Positions 55,691 through 64,000 are shown, numbered from the stretch's first letter. The stretch: 64,000 nt of DNA from Campylobacteraceae bacterium (GCA_027063105.1 JAMOSL010000028.1:6962-70961), one strand, 5' to 3'. The notes: a model not told the origin generated them from the sequence alone. Made by a program: numbers and translations.

Positions 55691-56647
55691 ATGACAAAAG
55701 TTTTAAAAGTTATTGCATTAGGTTCATTAATTGCTACATCTGCATTATATTCAGCAGGAACAGCAGGTTGTCTTGGTTGTCACGGAGCTTCATTTGAGAA
55801 AAAAGCAATGGGTAAATCTAAAGTCGTAAAAGATATGAGTAAAGAGGATATTATCAAATCACTTAATGGCTATAAAGATGGTTCTTATGGTGGAGCTATG
55901 AAAGCTATGATGATAGGACAAGTTAAGTCTTTGGATGCTGCTGCAATTAATGCTTTGGCAGATGCTATTAAAGGTGATTCGGTTGCTCCAGTAGTTGAAT
56001 CAGCTCCAGTAACAGAGAAAAAGCTTATAGATATTAATTCTAAAATGAGAGATGCTAAGAGATTAGAGAAAGAAGATTTAGGAAATAAAAAAGAAGTTTC
56101 TGAATTAACTTTAGGTCTTAGACAAACTGATTTATATAGTGAGAAAGATGAAACAACAGGTGTAAAAACTGATTATAGCAGACCAGCACCAGGAAGTTCA
56201 ACTAAATTTGAAAGAGCTTATGTTAATGCTCCTCCTATGATACCTCACTCTGTTGATGGACTATTACCTATTATGCAAAATAATAACCAATGTTTAGGCT
56301 GTCATATGCCTGAAGTTGCAAAAAGCATGGGTGCTACACCACTTCCAGTATCTCATTTTACAAATTACAGACCAGAAACTGTACTTAATAAAGATGGTGA
56401 ATTGCTAAAAGAGGGTAAAATTGTTGGTATCAATAAAGGTGATATGGGTAATGTAAGTGATATAGTTATTGCTAAAGCTAAGAAATCAGATAAACTTTAT
56501 CAAGGTAGATTTAACTGTTCTCAATGTCATGCACCACAATCTAAAACTGATACAGTTGTAGGAAATACATTTGAATCAGATGGTCTTACAGATAAATTAA
56601 AGGGTCATTCAAGCCTAGCAGATGCTATGAATGAGGGTGTTGAGTAG
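55691..56647 (+). CDS. napB: NapB with an extra N-terminal cytochrome c domain
   Basis: NapB is the diheme cytochrome that delivers electrons to NapA. Here residues 100-318 hold the NapB part: heme sites CLGCH (201-205) and CSQCH (276-280), APPMIPHSVDG (His186) and PVSHFTNYR (His222) as distal ligands. Residues 24-95 form an additional monoheme cytochrome c domain with CLGCH at 27-31 and a GGAMKAMMIGQVKSLDAAAINALADAI ending, like cytochrome c553. At 318 residues it is roughly twice the usual NapB. The signal peptide is MTKVLKVIALGSLIATSALYSA. Confidence 0.88.
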   Translation: MTKVLKVIALGSLIATSALYSAGTAGCLGCHGASFEKKAMGKSKVVKDMSKEDIIKSLNGYKDGSYGGAMKAMMIGQVKSLDAAAINALADAIKGDSVAPVVESAPVTEKKLIDINSKMRDAKRLEKEDLGNKKEVSELTLGLRQTDLYSEKDETTGVKTDYSRPAPGSSTKFERAYVNAPPMIPHSVDGLLPIMQNNNQCLGCHMPEVAKSMGATPLPVSHFTNYRPETVLNKDGELLKEGKIVGINKGDMGNVSDIVIAKAKKSDKLYQGRFNCSQCHAPQSKTDTVVGNTFESDGLTDKLKGHSSLADAMNEGVE

Positions 56648-57174
56648 TGGCAAGTAGAAGAGATTTATTTAACTCTTTTACAAAACCTTTACGACAAAAT
56701 CAAGAGGAGGATATTCCCCTCTTGATTAGACCACCTTATGGAAAAGATGAATCTATTTTTCAGAGTGAGTGTCCAAGTTGTGAAAGTAAAGCTTGTGTTG
56801 CTTCTTGTGATGAGAAGATTATCTTTATTAGTGATGATGGTACACCAACATTAGATTTTTCTAAAAATGGTTGTACTTTTTGTGATGAGTGTGCTAATGT
56901 TTGTGAGAAAGATATTTTATCTTTGAAAAATATAGATACTTCTGAAAAATTAAATGCAATGTTTAAAATATCATTAGAGGGTTGTGTAGCTCATCACGGA
57001 GTTATCTGTTATTCTTGTAAGGAACCTTGTATTGATGATGCAATTTTATTTAATGGAATGTTTAATCCTATAATAGATGAAGATAAATGTACAGGTTGTG
57101 GCTTCTGTATGCCACGATGTCCGGTTAAAGCAATAGATTATGTAGTTTTAGAATTAAAGGAGAATAAAGAATGA
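56647..57174 (+). CDS. napF: Ferredoxin-type protein NapF
   Basis: NapF is a cytoplasmic iron-sulfur protein associated with maturation of NapA. Cysteine groups are visible at CPSCESKACVASC, CTFCDECANVC, CYSCKEPC and CTGCGFCMPRCP. The GTG start at 56647 shares a base with the napB stop, and SRRDLFNSF resembles a twin-arginine-like N-terminus without a hydrophobic stretch, as in other NapF. 175 residues; it overlaps the next gene by four bases. Confidence 0.92.
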   Translation: MASRRDLFNSFTKPLRQNQEEDIPLLIRPPYGKDESIFQSECPSCESKACVASCDEKIIFISDDGTPTLDFSKNGCTFCDECANVCEKDILSLKNIDTSEKLNAMFKISLEGCVAHHGVICYSCKEPCIDDAILFNGMFNPIIDEDKCTGCGFCMPRCPVKAIDYVVLELKENKE

Positions 57175-57509
57175 GTTTATCAATAAAGTATCCAAAGATA
57201 TTTGAGAAGTTAGAAGACAAGGATTTAGAGTTAAGGCATCTTTTAGGTATTGATGAAAATTATGAAGATTATGATTCAGAAGAATATGATTTTAATTTTG
57301 AAGATTATAATTTTGTTTTATATATTGCTGAGCCAATTCAAAATATATTAGGCGAAGATAAAATGAATAAATTATTAGTAAAACTAAGTGAAAATAATTT
57401 ATTTGAGAATTTTCGAGCAGATGAGATAGATTTGTATGGAGTTAAAACTGTTCTAAATGAAAATGAATTATCAACTTTATTATTAGATCAGATAGAAAAT
57501 ATTATATGA
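57171..57509 (+). CDS. Uncharacterised acidic protein in the nap operon
   Basis: A 112-residue cytoplasmic protein without membrane segment, signal or cysteine. Residues 28-50 are extremely acidic with tyrosines (ENYEDYDSEEYDF, NFEDYNFVLY). It overlaps napF by four bases and napL by four, so it is made together with them. I do not recognise a family. A role in Nap assembly is inferred from position only. Confidence 0.6.
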   Translation: MSLSIKYPKIFEKLEDKDLELRHLLGIDENYEDYDSEEYDFNFEDYNFVLYIAEPIQNILGEDKMNKLLVKLSENNLFENFRADEIDLYGVKTVLNENELSTLLLDQIENII

Positions 57510-58456
57510 GAAAGATATTTATTCCTCTAATATTAATATCAATAACTTGGGCAGTTCCTACAATAATACCAACCTCAATTATAGATATAAATGGAACTGT
57601 AAAAGATATGGTGTTAGATGGTGATAATTTAATAGTAGCTACTGATATGGGGCATATAGAGGTTATTAATACTATAAATAATAAAAAGATTAGAGATATA
57701 AATATTCCTGATATTAAAGATTTTGTGGGTGATGTAACACCTGCTAGAGTTATGAGTAGTGATGTCATTAATAATAAATATTTACTTCTTAGTGATAGTG
57801 GGAAAAGTGGATATACAAATTTATTTATTTATGAGAATAATTTAACTCAAATATTATCACCAAAAAATAAGAATACAATTATTAAAGCAAGATTTATAGA
57901 CAGCACACATATTCTTTTAGGTTATTTAAGTAATGAAGTTTCACTTTTAGATTTAACAACTAAAGAAGAAAAATATAAAGTTCAACTAAGTGAATCCAAA
58001 TTTTCTGATTTTGCTTTAAATGAAGATAAAAGTAAAGTAGTTTTTGCTTGTGAGAGTGGCATACTAAACTTAGTAGATGTTAAGAGTGGCAAGATATTAA
58101 AAGAGTTAAAAGGTCAAAATGTAGACAATGTTTATAGAGTTGATTTTAAAAACAACATTATATCAGGTGCAGGTCAAGATAGAAGAGGTTCGATATATAG
58201 TGCTTCTAGTGGAAGAGGAAGTTATATTACAGGAGACTTCTTAATATATTCAACAGCCTTAAGTCCAAATAGTTCTAAAGTGGCATTTTCAATGGACGAA
58301 AAGAATAATATATCAATCTATAATAGACTTAGCAAATCAAAAATAGCAATATTAAAAGGTCAGAGAAGTACTCTAAATGCTATAATATTTAAAGATGAAA
58401 CAAGAATATTTTCATCTAGCGATGATAGTAGTATAATGGTATGGGATTTAAAATAA
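57506..58456 (+). CDS. napL: NapL, periplasmic WD40-like protein
   Basis: NapL is a beta-propeller-like protein found in campylobacterial nap operons and needed for full Nap activity in Campylobacter. After a short signal (MRKIFIPLILISITWA) come about seven blade-like repeats of the pattern seen in VVFACESGILNLVDVKSGK and IFSSSDDSSIMVWDLK at the end. 316 residues. It precedes napD, as in Campylobacter jejuni. Confidence 0.88.
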   Translation: MRKIFIPLILISITWAVPTIIPTSIIDINGTVKDMVLDGDNLIVATDMGHIEVINTINNKKIRDINIPDIKDFVGDVTPARVMSSDVINNKYLLLSDSGKSGYTNLFIYENNLTQILSPKNKNTIIKARFIDSTHILLGYLSNEVSLLDLTTKEEKYKVQLSESKFSDFALNEDKSKVVFACESGILNLVDVKSGKILKELKGQNVDNVYRVDFKNNIISGAGQDRRGSIYSASSGRGSYITGDFLIYSTALSPNSSKVAFSMDEKNNISIYNRLSKSKIAILKGQRSTLNAIIFKDETRIFSSSDDSSIMVWDLK

Positions 58457-58468
58457 TAAAGGGAAAAA

Positions 58469-58834
58469 ATGAATATTTCAAGTATAGTAGTACAAGCACC
58501 ATCAGATAATATAGATGCATTAGTAGAACTTTTTACAGAAGCAGATTATTGTGATTACCATTTCCACGATAAAGAAAGAGGAAAGATTATTCTTACAATA
58601 GAAGGTAAAGATGTTGGGGAAGAGATTAAGAAATTAGTTAAAATCCAAGAATTACCCCAAGTTATGGCAGCAGATATGATGCAAACCTACCAAGAAGACC
58701 AACTGGATGAAGAGATAAAACTAATGAACGAACAAGATTTCGTACCAGAAGTTCTGCAAAGAGAAGATATAGACATAAGAGATATTGTTTATAATGGAGA
58801 TTTAAAAAAGAAAGATTTTTTAGGTGGAATTTAA
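58469..58834 (+). CDS. napD: NapD chaperone for NapA
   Basis: NapD is a small cytoplasmic chaperone that binds the twin-arginine signal of NapA. The start MNISSIVVQAPSDNIDALVELF and the GKIILTIEGKDVGEEI strand are typical. The protein is 121 residues, some 20-30 longer than usual because of an acidic C-terminal tail (DEEIKLMNEQD and onwards). It ends the operon. Confidence 0.87.
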   Translation: MNISSIVVQAPSDNIDALVELFTEADYCDYHFHDKERGKIILTIEGKDVGEEIKKLVKIQELPQVMAADMMQTYQEDQLDEEIKLMNEQDFVPEVLQREDIDIRDIVYNGDLKKKDFLGGI

Positions 58835-58866
58835 TTAGAAAATAGAAAGATTCAAGAAAGTTTTAA

Positions 58867-58890
58867 ATAGCGATATGCTATAACCTTTTT
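58867..58890 (+). terminator. Weak candidate terminator behind the nap operon
   Basis: ATAGC and GCTAT form a five-base stem around a five-base loop, followed by AACC and TTTTT. The stem is short, so the call is tentative. Confidence 0.35.
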
Positions 58891-58912
58891 AATTATAAAA
58901 ATAGGAATAGAT

Positions 58913-59689
58913 ATGAGCGAAATATTAAAAATTGGAAAATATGAATTAGGAAGTAGACTAATTGTTGGTAGTGGGAAATATGATAGTTTTCAAACAACAC
59001 TAGATGCAACCTTAGCAAGTGGTAGTGAGTTAATTACAGTAGCAGTAAGAAGAGTCAATATTACTAATCCAAATGAAGAAAATTTAATGAGTTATTTTAA
59101 AGATACTAGCGTTAAATTTTTACCAAATTCAGCAGGTTGTACAACAGCAGAAGATGCTATTACTCTTTTTAGACTTACAAGAGAAGCAACAGGAATTGAT
59201 TTAATCAAGTTAGAAGTTATTGGGGACACTCAAAAAACTTTATATCCTGATGTATTAGAGACTATTAAAGCTTGTGAAATTTTGGCAAAAGATGGATTCA
59301 CAATTATGGCATATACAAGCGATGATCCAATTATAGCTAAAAGATTAGAAGATGCTGGAGCACATGCAATTATGCCTTTAGCAGCACCTATTGGTTCAGG
59401 ACTTGGTATTCAAAATAAATTTAATATTCATTTTATTAGAGAAGCTGTTAGCGTACCTGTTATTGTTGATGCTGGAATTGGATGTGCTAGTGATGCAAGT
59501 GTAGCTATGGAGTTAGGTGCTGATGGTGTTCTTACAAATACAGCTATCGCTCAAGCTAAAAATCCTATGCTAATGGCAGAAGCTATGAAGTATGCAGTTA
59601 AAGCAGGAAGAATGAGTTATGAAGCAGGAAGAATTGCTAAAAGACCTTATGCGACAGCTTCATCTCCTGTAGATGGAATGATATTCTAA
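58913..59689 (+). CDS. thiG: Thiazole synthase ThiG
   Basis: ThiG makes the thiazole phosphate half of thiamine from deoxyxylulose phosphate, dehydroglycine and ThiS thiocarboxylate. Family signatures include [14 protein letters not shown] with the substrate lysine region, [26 protein letters not shown] and [28 protein letters not shown]. The 258 residues are normal. No other thi genes are adjacent; GGAATAGAT before the ATG serves as the ribosome site. Confidence 0.96.
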   Translation: MSEILKIGKYELGSRLIVGSGKYDSFQTTLDATLASGSELITVAVRRVNITNPNEENLMSYFKDTSVKFLPNSAGCTTAEDAITLFRLTREATGIDLIKLEVIGDTQKTLYPDVLETIKACEILAKDGFTIMAYTSDDPIIAKRLEDAGAHAIMPLAAPIGSGLGIQNKFNIHFIREAVSVPVIVDAGIGCASDASVAMELGADGVLTNTAIAQAKNPMLMAEAMKYAVKAGRMSYEAGRIAKRPYATASSPVDGMIF

Positions 59690-59692
59690 AAA

Positions 59693-60010
59693 ATGTATCA
59701 ATATGATAAAACAAAAAGAGTCTCTAGTAGATTCTTTTTATTTATACAACTAATATTTCTCTCATTCACTTATATTTTTATATATACAGGATTTATAGCA
59801 ACTAAACTAGCTATAGAGCAATATAATTTATCAAATATATCATTTTTACCAGTGATTTTTTCTATATTCTCTTATCCATATATGTTATATTTATCTAAGG
59901 TATTATATATGAAAAGTGGTAAATTTTTTTTAGCAATACGCTGGATGGTTGGTTCATCTTTTGTACTTATAGTATCTTTGTATATGTTTTTAGATAGTTT
60001 ATTAGGATAA
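59693..60010 (+). CDS. Small membrane protein behind thiG
   Basis: A 105-residue protein with about three hydrophobic helices (FFLFIQLIFLSFTYIFIYTGFIA, ISFLPVIFSIFSYPYMLYLS, SSFVLIVSLYMFLDSLL). It starts three bases after the thiG stop, so it may be cotranscribed. No family recognised. Confidence 0.6.
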   Translation: MYQYDKTKRVSSRFFLFIQLIFLSFTYIFIYTGFIATKLAIEQYNLSNISFLPVIFSIFSYPYMLYLSKVLYMKSGKFFLAIRWMVGSSFVLIVSLYMFLDSLLG

Positions 60011-60075
60011 AAAAGAACTCTATTATTAGATTATTTAAAGAAAAATCTGCTATTATTACATCCTACAAAATATGT

Positions 60076-60152
60076 GCGCTCATAGCTCAGCTGGATAGAG
60101 CATCGGTTTGCGGTACCGAAGGTCTCAGGTTCGAATCCTGATGGGCGTACCA
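60076..60152 (+). tRNA. tRNA-Arg (anticodon GCG)
   Basis: A complete cloverleaf can be drawn: acceptor GCGCTCA with TGGGCGT, D arm, anticodon stem TCGGT/ACCGA around loop TTGCGGT, and T arm TCAGG-TTCGAAT-CCTGA; CCA is encoded. The anticodon GCG reads CGC and CGU arginine codons. It stands alone between two unrelated genes. Confidence 0.95.
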
Positions 60153-60177
60153 TCTTCTAAATACAAAGACATTTAAA

Positions 60178-60705
60178 ATGACACAATTAGGAAAAAAAGA
60201 TATAAGTCAACTTTTATCAATAATAAATATACATCCAAAAATTAGAATTATGCACTTTAGTCAAAATCAATTAAATTTAAATCAAGAAATTCTCAAATTA
60301 TCTAAAGAAAATGATTATGAGTTCCAATTAAACTCTACAACAGAAGAAGATTATAATTTATCTATAGAGGAGTTTAGTCAATCATCACATATTAATATAT
60401 TAAATTTTAATCTCAAACGACCTAGATATAATATTCAAGCAAAACAATATGATTATCTTTTTGTTTCTAGTAAAATCCAAGATGAAGATATTTTATCTTT
60501 TTTAAAAAAATCTCATAGTATTATAAAGAATGCAGGATTAATTCTTATATTTATTTCAAAAATAGATGGTGAACAAGATTATGATACCATTTACAGATGG
60601 ACTTCTTTATTAGAGGATAGTTATTTTGTTGCAACTAATAGCATAGATATTTCAAAATATTTTGATGTTATAATTTCAAAAAAAATGCACGGTTGGGGAG
60701 GATAA
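60178..60705 (+). CDS. Uncharacterised protein, possible degenerate methyltransferase fold
   Basis: A 175-residue soluble protein. The second half (YDYLFVSSKIQDEDILSFL, then AGLILIFIS) resembles strands 4-5 of a class I SAM-dependent methyltransferase, but the glycine-rich SAM loop is absent, so activity is doubtful. It precedes a membrane protein gene by one base and probably shares its transcript. The identification is weak. Confidence 0.5.
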   Translation: MTQLGKKDISQLLSIINIHPKIRIMHFSQNQLNLNQEILKLSKENDYEFQLNSTTEEDYNLSIEEFSQSSHINILNFNLKRPRYNIQAKQYDYLFVSSKIQDEDILSFLKKSHSIIKNAGLILIFISKIDGEQDYDTIYRWTSLLEDSYFVATNSIDISKYFDVIISKKMHGWGG

Positions 60706-60706
60706 T

Positions 60707-61768
60707 TTGATTAGCGATAAGAGTTGGTTTAGTTCAGCTTCTAAGTTTGAGAAGATATTTTGGGGAACTATTCTATTTTTTCTATTTATCTTTATACTTC
60801 TTCATTTTTTTGCATCAAGAGAGTTTTATCAAACTAAGAATAATAATAATTCATCTAAAACTATTTTTAAAGAGATAGAGCTAGTTGTGAATTCTAATAA
60901 AATGCGTCGTAATATTGAAAATAATGAGACTATTAAAATTATTAGAGATGATTTACAAAAACAGATAAACGATATGAATATGAGTATATCGTTAAAAACA
61001 AAAGGACTCTTTGAAGTTGCACATAATAATATTGATATTTTTTTAGATTTTCACTACTCTGTAATTGGAGAGTATGTTGAATTAGGGAATATGGCAGTTG
61101 GAAAGATAGAAGAGCATATTAAGAATAGGCTTTTTGGAGATGATTTTAATATTAAAATGGAGACTATATTAAATGAAATATCTGAAGATTATCAATATAA
61201 TTTAAAAGAGCATTTAAAAGTCATGCATACTAGAGCTAATATGGGAGTAGATAGTGAATTAAATGCAGGTGCTATAAAGCATTTAGAAGGAGATATTCAC
61301 CAACATTTTTTGCTTCAGCAAGGTAAATTAGCTACTATTATTGTAGCCACTCTAGCCTCTAAAATTGCAAAGACTATTGCAACAAAACTAGCTACAAAAC
61401 AAGCTACAATTATTGCAAGTAAAGCATCAACAAAGGTAGGAATGAAATCAGCAGCATTAATTTCTGGGGTATCAGTAGGTGCTATGTGTGGACCTTTTGT
61501 CTGGTTATGTTCACCAATTGCTGCAACAGCTTTATGGTTTGGTACAGATGCAATAGTTGTTTCTGTAGATGAAAAATTAAATAGAGATGAATTTAGAAAA
61601 GATATATTATCGGAATTAATTAAACAAGAGAATATTTTAAAAAATAAATTAGAGTCTCATTATAGTAAAGCTATGGTAACATTTTCAAACAAGGCAATAT
61701 CAAAATATAAGATAACACCAATAAATGAGAAGAAAAGAATGACTATTAGAGAAATTATAAGTGAGTAA
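60707..61768 (+). CDS. Uncharacterised membrane protein with alanine-rich hydrophobic core
   Basis: The 353-residue protein starts with TTG (60707) preceded by GGAGG at six bases. One helix lies at residues 17-34 (FWGTILFFLFIFILLHFF). A charged helical region follows, then residues 203-290 are alanine/threonine-rich with lysines (SKIAKTIATKLATKQATI) and a hydrophobic hairpin (GVSVGAMCGPFVWLCSPIAA). The C-terminus is again helical and charged. No family recognised. Confidence 0.6.
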   Translation: MISDKSWFSSASKFEKIFWGTILFFLFIFILLHFFASREFYQTKNNNNSSKTIFKEIELVVNSNKMRRNIENNETIKIIRDDLQKQINDMNMSISLKTKGLFEVAHNNIDIFLDFHYSVIGEYVELGNMAVGKIEEHIKNRLFGDDFNIKMETILNEISEDYQYNLKEHLKVMHTRANMGVDSELNAGAIKHLEGDIHQHFLLQQGKLATIIVATLASKIAKTIATKLATKQATIIASKASTKVGMKSAALISGVSVGAMCGPFVWLCSPIAATALWFGTDAIVVSVDEKLNRDEFRKDILSELIKQENILKNKLESHYSKAMVTFSNKAISKYKITPINEKKRMTIREIISE

Positions 61769-61787
61769 AGCAGTGTATTAAATATCC

Positions 61788-62315
61788 CTATTTTTTATAC
61801 ATATTATATTCTCCACCTATATCTTTTAAAAATGCTTCCATCTTTTTTTGACCAAGTTTTTTAGCGTAATCAAGTGAACTCATTCCAGATTTATCTCTAG
61901 CATTAATTTCTGCTCCATTATCTATAAGAAGTTTAGCTGTTTTTGTATCACCAAAACAAGATGCTAACATTAAAGGTTTTATTCCACTTCTTCTTTTACT
62001 TTCATTTAAATCAAAACCTTTTTTTATACAAAGTTTTATTATATCTTCTCTTTTAAATTTTATTGCTGTATCAAGTGTTGATATTCCATTTTCATCTAAC
62101 ATAAAAATATCTATATCATATTCCAATAAAAGTTCAATGGCTTCTATACTGCAATGTTTTCGTATTGCATAAAAGAATATATGAATTTCATCTGGTTCAT
62201 CTAATTCATACTCTTCTCCAATTATGACTTGCTTTGATAAATCTACTCCATCATCTAGAATAGATTTCATTTTGACTAAATTATCATTATCTAAGGCTTT
62301 TATTAATTCAGTCAT
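61788..62315 (-). CDS. Ankyrin-repeat protein
   Basis: Four ankyrin-like repeats can be seen in the 175 residues: DDGVDLSKQ..., the CSIEAIELLLEYDIDIFMLDENGISTLDTA unit (shown by ELLLEYDIDIFMLDENGIST), DIIKLCIKKGFDLNES and SCFGDTKTAKLLIDNGAEINARDKSG. No signal peptide; a cytoplasmic protein-binding role is likely. The gene follows ybaB in the same direction with two bases between. Confidence 0.82.
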   Translation of the reverse strand: MTELIKALDNDNLVKMKSILDDGVDLSKQVIIGEEYELDEPDEIHIFFYAIRKHCSIEAIELLLEYDIDIFMLDENGISTLDTAIKFKREDIIKLCIKKGFDLNESKRRSGIKPLMLASCFGDTKTAKLLIDNGAEINARDKSGMSSLDYAKKLGQKKMEAFLKDIGGEYNMYKK

Positions 62316-62317
62316 TA

Positions 62318-62629
62318 TTAAGTGCCAAAAGGATTCATTCCACCCATCATATTCATAGCTTGAGATTTTTTATTATCTTCTGCCATTTTTGTTATATCAT
62401 TCATTGCAGATATTAGTAAAATTTGAAGAGATTCTTTATCTTCTAGTAAGGAATTATCAATCTCTAAATCAATTATTTCACCAAGACCATTAGCAGTAAT
62501 TTCAATTAATCCACCACCAGCTTTGGTTGTGAATTGAGTATTTTTAGAGTTTTCTTGTATCTCTTTTGCTTTATCTTGCATCTGTTCGAGCATTTTGCCC
62601 ATATCACCCAAGTTCAAACCATCTAACAT
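62318..62629 (-). CDS. YbaB/EbfC-family nucleoid-associated protein
   Basis: YbaB/EbfC proteins are small dimeric DNA-binding proteins. Visible features: MLDGLNLGDMGKMLEQMQDKAKEIQ helix, AGGGLIEITANGLGEIIDLEID strands and NDITKMAEDNKKSQAMNMMGG. The start at 62629 (MLDGLNLG) is preferred over 62671 because it gives the typical protein start and length (about 103 residues), and lies just behind the stop of the upstream gene. Confidence 0.88.
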   Translation of the reverse strand: MLDGLNLGDMGKMLEQMQDKAKEIQENSKNTQFTTKAGGGLIEITANGLGEIIDLEIDNSLLEDKESLQILLISAMNDITKMAEDNKKSQAMNMMGGMNPFGT

Positions 62630-62631
62630 TA

Positions 62632-63009
62632 TTATCTTACCATTGAAGCAGGAGATATTGGTTCGCCCCACATTTCATCTTTAATAACATATTCTGAAAC
62701 TATACTACCACCAATAATATGTTCATCTACAATACGATCTATTTTTGCTTTAGTTAACTCCGTATACATAGTATGCCCAGGTTCTATTAGCATAACAGGA
62801 CCTTGTTGACATCTATTGAGACAGCTAGATTGAATTGGTTGAACAGTTCCTATAATACCTTTTTGCATTAAAGTTTGTGCTAAATGTTGAAAAATTTCTG
62901 CAGATTCTGGATTATTTTGACTTACACAGCTAGGTTTTGGCATTCCAGCTGGTGCTGATTGCTGACATTTGAATATATAAAAAGCTGGTTGTGGTATACC
63001 TGTGATCAT
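62632..63009 (-). CDS. Thioredoxin-like 2Fe-2S ferredoxin
   Basis: Cysteines at 15, 28, 63 and 67 (CX12C, CX3C spacing in SSCLNRCQQGPV) correspond to the thioredoxin-fold 2Fe-2S ferredoxins related to NuoE and to Aquifex ferredoxin. The 125 residues continue with GHTMYTELTKAKIDRIVDEHI, the typical dimer-side end. A possible electron carrier for the complex-I-like module or another redox enzyme. It leads the operon with ybaB and the ankyrin gene. Confidence 0.85.
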   Translation of the reverse strand: MITGIPQPAFYIFKCQQSAPAGMPKPSCVSQNNPESAEIFQHLAQTLMQKGIIGTVQPIQSSCLNRCQQGPVMLIEPGHTMYTELTKAKIDRIVDEHIIGGSIVSEYVIKDEMWGEPISPASMVR

Positions 63010-63160
63010 ATTAGTTTCCTTAAAGTTTATAATAATTAAGAGTAATTTTCTCCTATTTATGTAATTCTATCAAAATAACCTTTACTTTTAGAAATATAAA
63101 GAGATAAAATAATTGCTATGGTAGAATAACAGAAATATATTATTCTTAAAGGAGGATAAA

Positions 63161-64000
63161 ATGAAGTATGAAAATATTATAGCTATAGCAGTTATGAGTC
63201 TCTTATTTAGTGGTTGTGGAGGTGTTGATACTCCAGATAGAACTAATTTGATTGGTGGAGAGGTAGTTGTTGATATTGATGGGGAAAGTATAAAAAAGAC
63301 TATGCTTGATGCGAATATGCCTGGCGTTACAGCTGATACAGAAGTTTATGGATATAAGGCATATAAAATACCTTATGTAACAACCGATGAGATGGGTAAT
63401 AGTGTTTCTGCTTCAGGATTAATGGTTGTTCCAACAGGTATGCCAGCTTTAGTTTATCAGATAGGTTTATCTCTAGTTAGTGATAATCATGGCACAATTA
63501 TGGCAGATTATGAAGCACCAACAGTTATGGCTATGCAAAATAGTTCACCAGAAGGATCAGCTGTTATTTTAACATCTTTGGCAGGATTCATTACGCTCCA
63601 ACCAGACTATATAGGTTTTGGAGATTCTAGGGAGAATTATCATCCTTATATGTTAAAGAAATCTTTAGCTAATGATTCTATAGATTTTATTATTCAGGCA
63701 CAAAAATTTGCTAATGAAAATAATATAAAATTAAATGGTCAACTCTTTTTAACAGGATATAGCGAAGGTGGATATGCATCTATGGCAACAATAAAGAGAA
63801 TTGAAGAGACAACTAATATAAAAGTAGCTATGTCTGCTCCAATGGCTGGACCTTATGATTTAAATATAACAACATTTGGTATATTAAGCCAGTCAAATAT
63901 ATCTAGACCTTCATTTATTGCAGATATTGGATATGCCTATGGAGTAACTTATAATCAAGAGATGGATGATATCTTTAATGAGCCATATGCATCTAAAATG
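63161..64000 (+). CDS. Secreted lipase-like alpha/beta hydrolase lipoprotein, 3' end outside window
   Basis: A lipoprotein signal (MKYENIIAIAVMSLLFSGCGG, lipobox LFSGC) starts the frame at 63161 behind a perfect AGGAGG. The body resembles secretory lipase-type alpha/beta hydrolases: ASGLMVVPTG, PDYIGFGDSRENYHPYM and the nucleophile elbow GYSEGGYASM near residue 204, with Ser as the likely nucleophile. The frame is open to the window end (280 codons). The substrate is unknown; an ester is likely. Confidence 0.75.
   Translation, partial: MKYENIIAIAVMSLLFSGCGGVDTPDRTNLIGGEVVVDIDGESIKKTMLDANMPGVTADTEVYGYKAYKIPYVTTDEMGNSVSASGLMVVPTGMPALVYQIGLSLVSDNHGTIMADYEAPTVMAMQNSSPEGSAVILTSLAGFITLQPDYIGFGDSRENYHPYMLKKSLANDSIDFIIQAQKFANENNIKLNGQLFLTGYSEGGYASMATIKRIEETTNIKVAMSAPMAGPYDLNITTFGILSQSNISRPSFIADIGYAYGVTYNQEMDDIFNEPYASKM

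Overview
The window is AT-rich chromosomal DNA of a Campylobacterota (epsilonproteobacterium), most like the sulfur-oxidising, nitrate-reducing Sulfurimonas/Sulfurovum type. Evidence for this: a nuo operon with two nuoG genes and no ordinary nuoE/nuoF; a napA-G-H-B-F-x-L-D nitrate reductase operon with no napC; a sulfide:quinone oxidoreductase; ThyX-type thymidylate synthase; and the nth / PEB4-like PPIase / class II aldolase neighbourhood known from Campylobacter. No phage, IS element, CRISPR array or rRNA gene was seen.

Layout. 1-13454 (minus): complex I operon nuoABCD, a small NuoE-like gene, a NuoF-remnant/GltD-like flavoprotein, two nuoG paralogues, nuoHIJK and the start of nuoL. 13645-19580 (minus): dnaG, a WecA/MraY-type sugar-phosphate transferase, an MFS transporter, an RDD protein, an outer-membrane barrel and thyX; then der (plus). 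21050-24091 (minus): the str ribosomal operon rpsL-rpsG-fusA. 24147-37740: a cell-surface glycan locus (glycosyltransferases, Wzy-like and Wzx-like membrane proteins, LicD, a nucleotidyltransferase/PLP-enzyme fusion, an APH/choline-kinase-like protein, Fcl, an acyltransferase, an MBOAT/SGNH pair and a PLP enzyme). 37722-46099: fba, PEB4-type chaperones, nth, dbpA, miaA, a degenerate deformylase-like membrane protein and sqr with a small downstream ORF. 46262-51073: a peptide/nickel-type binding protein, a truncated globin, a phosphoesterase lipoprotein, an XpaC-like protein and two tiny ORFs. 51122-58834 (plus): an FNR-type site and the nap operon. 58913-64000: thiG, tRNA-Arg(GCG), unknown proteins, an ankyrin protein, YbaB, a thioredoxin-like ferredoxin and a partial lipase-like lipoprotein.

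How it works together: SQR and complex I feed the quinone pool and NapGH-NapB-NapA can drain it to nitrate, which suits a chemolithotrophic denitrifier. The glycan locus looks able to make a Wzx/Wzy-type polymer with O-acyl groups and a LicD-transferred phospho-substituent.

Most noteworthy: miaA has no standard start codon and lies in frame directly behind the stop codon of a dead deformylase-like gene; the NuoF-remnant/GltD electron-input subunit; NapB fused to an extra cytochrome c domain; a lic1-like kinase/cytidylyltransferase/LicD set with a PLP enzyme fused in; and two nested decayed direct repeats (pieces of fcl and of a PLP-enzyme gene) that bracket alternative cargo genes in the glycan locus.
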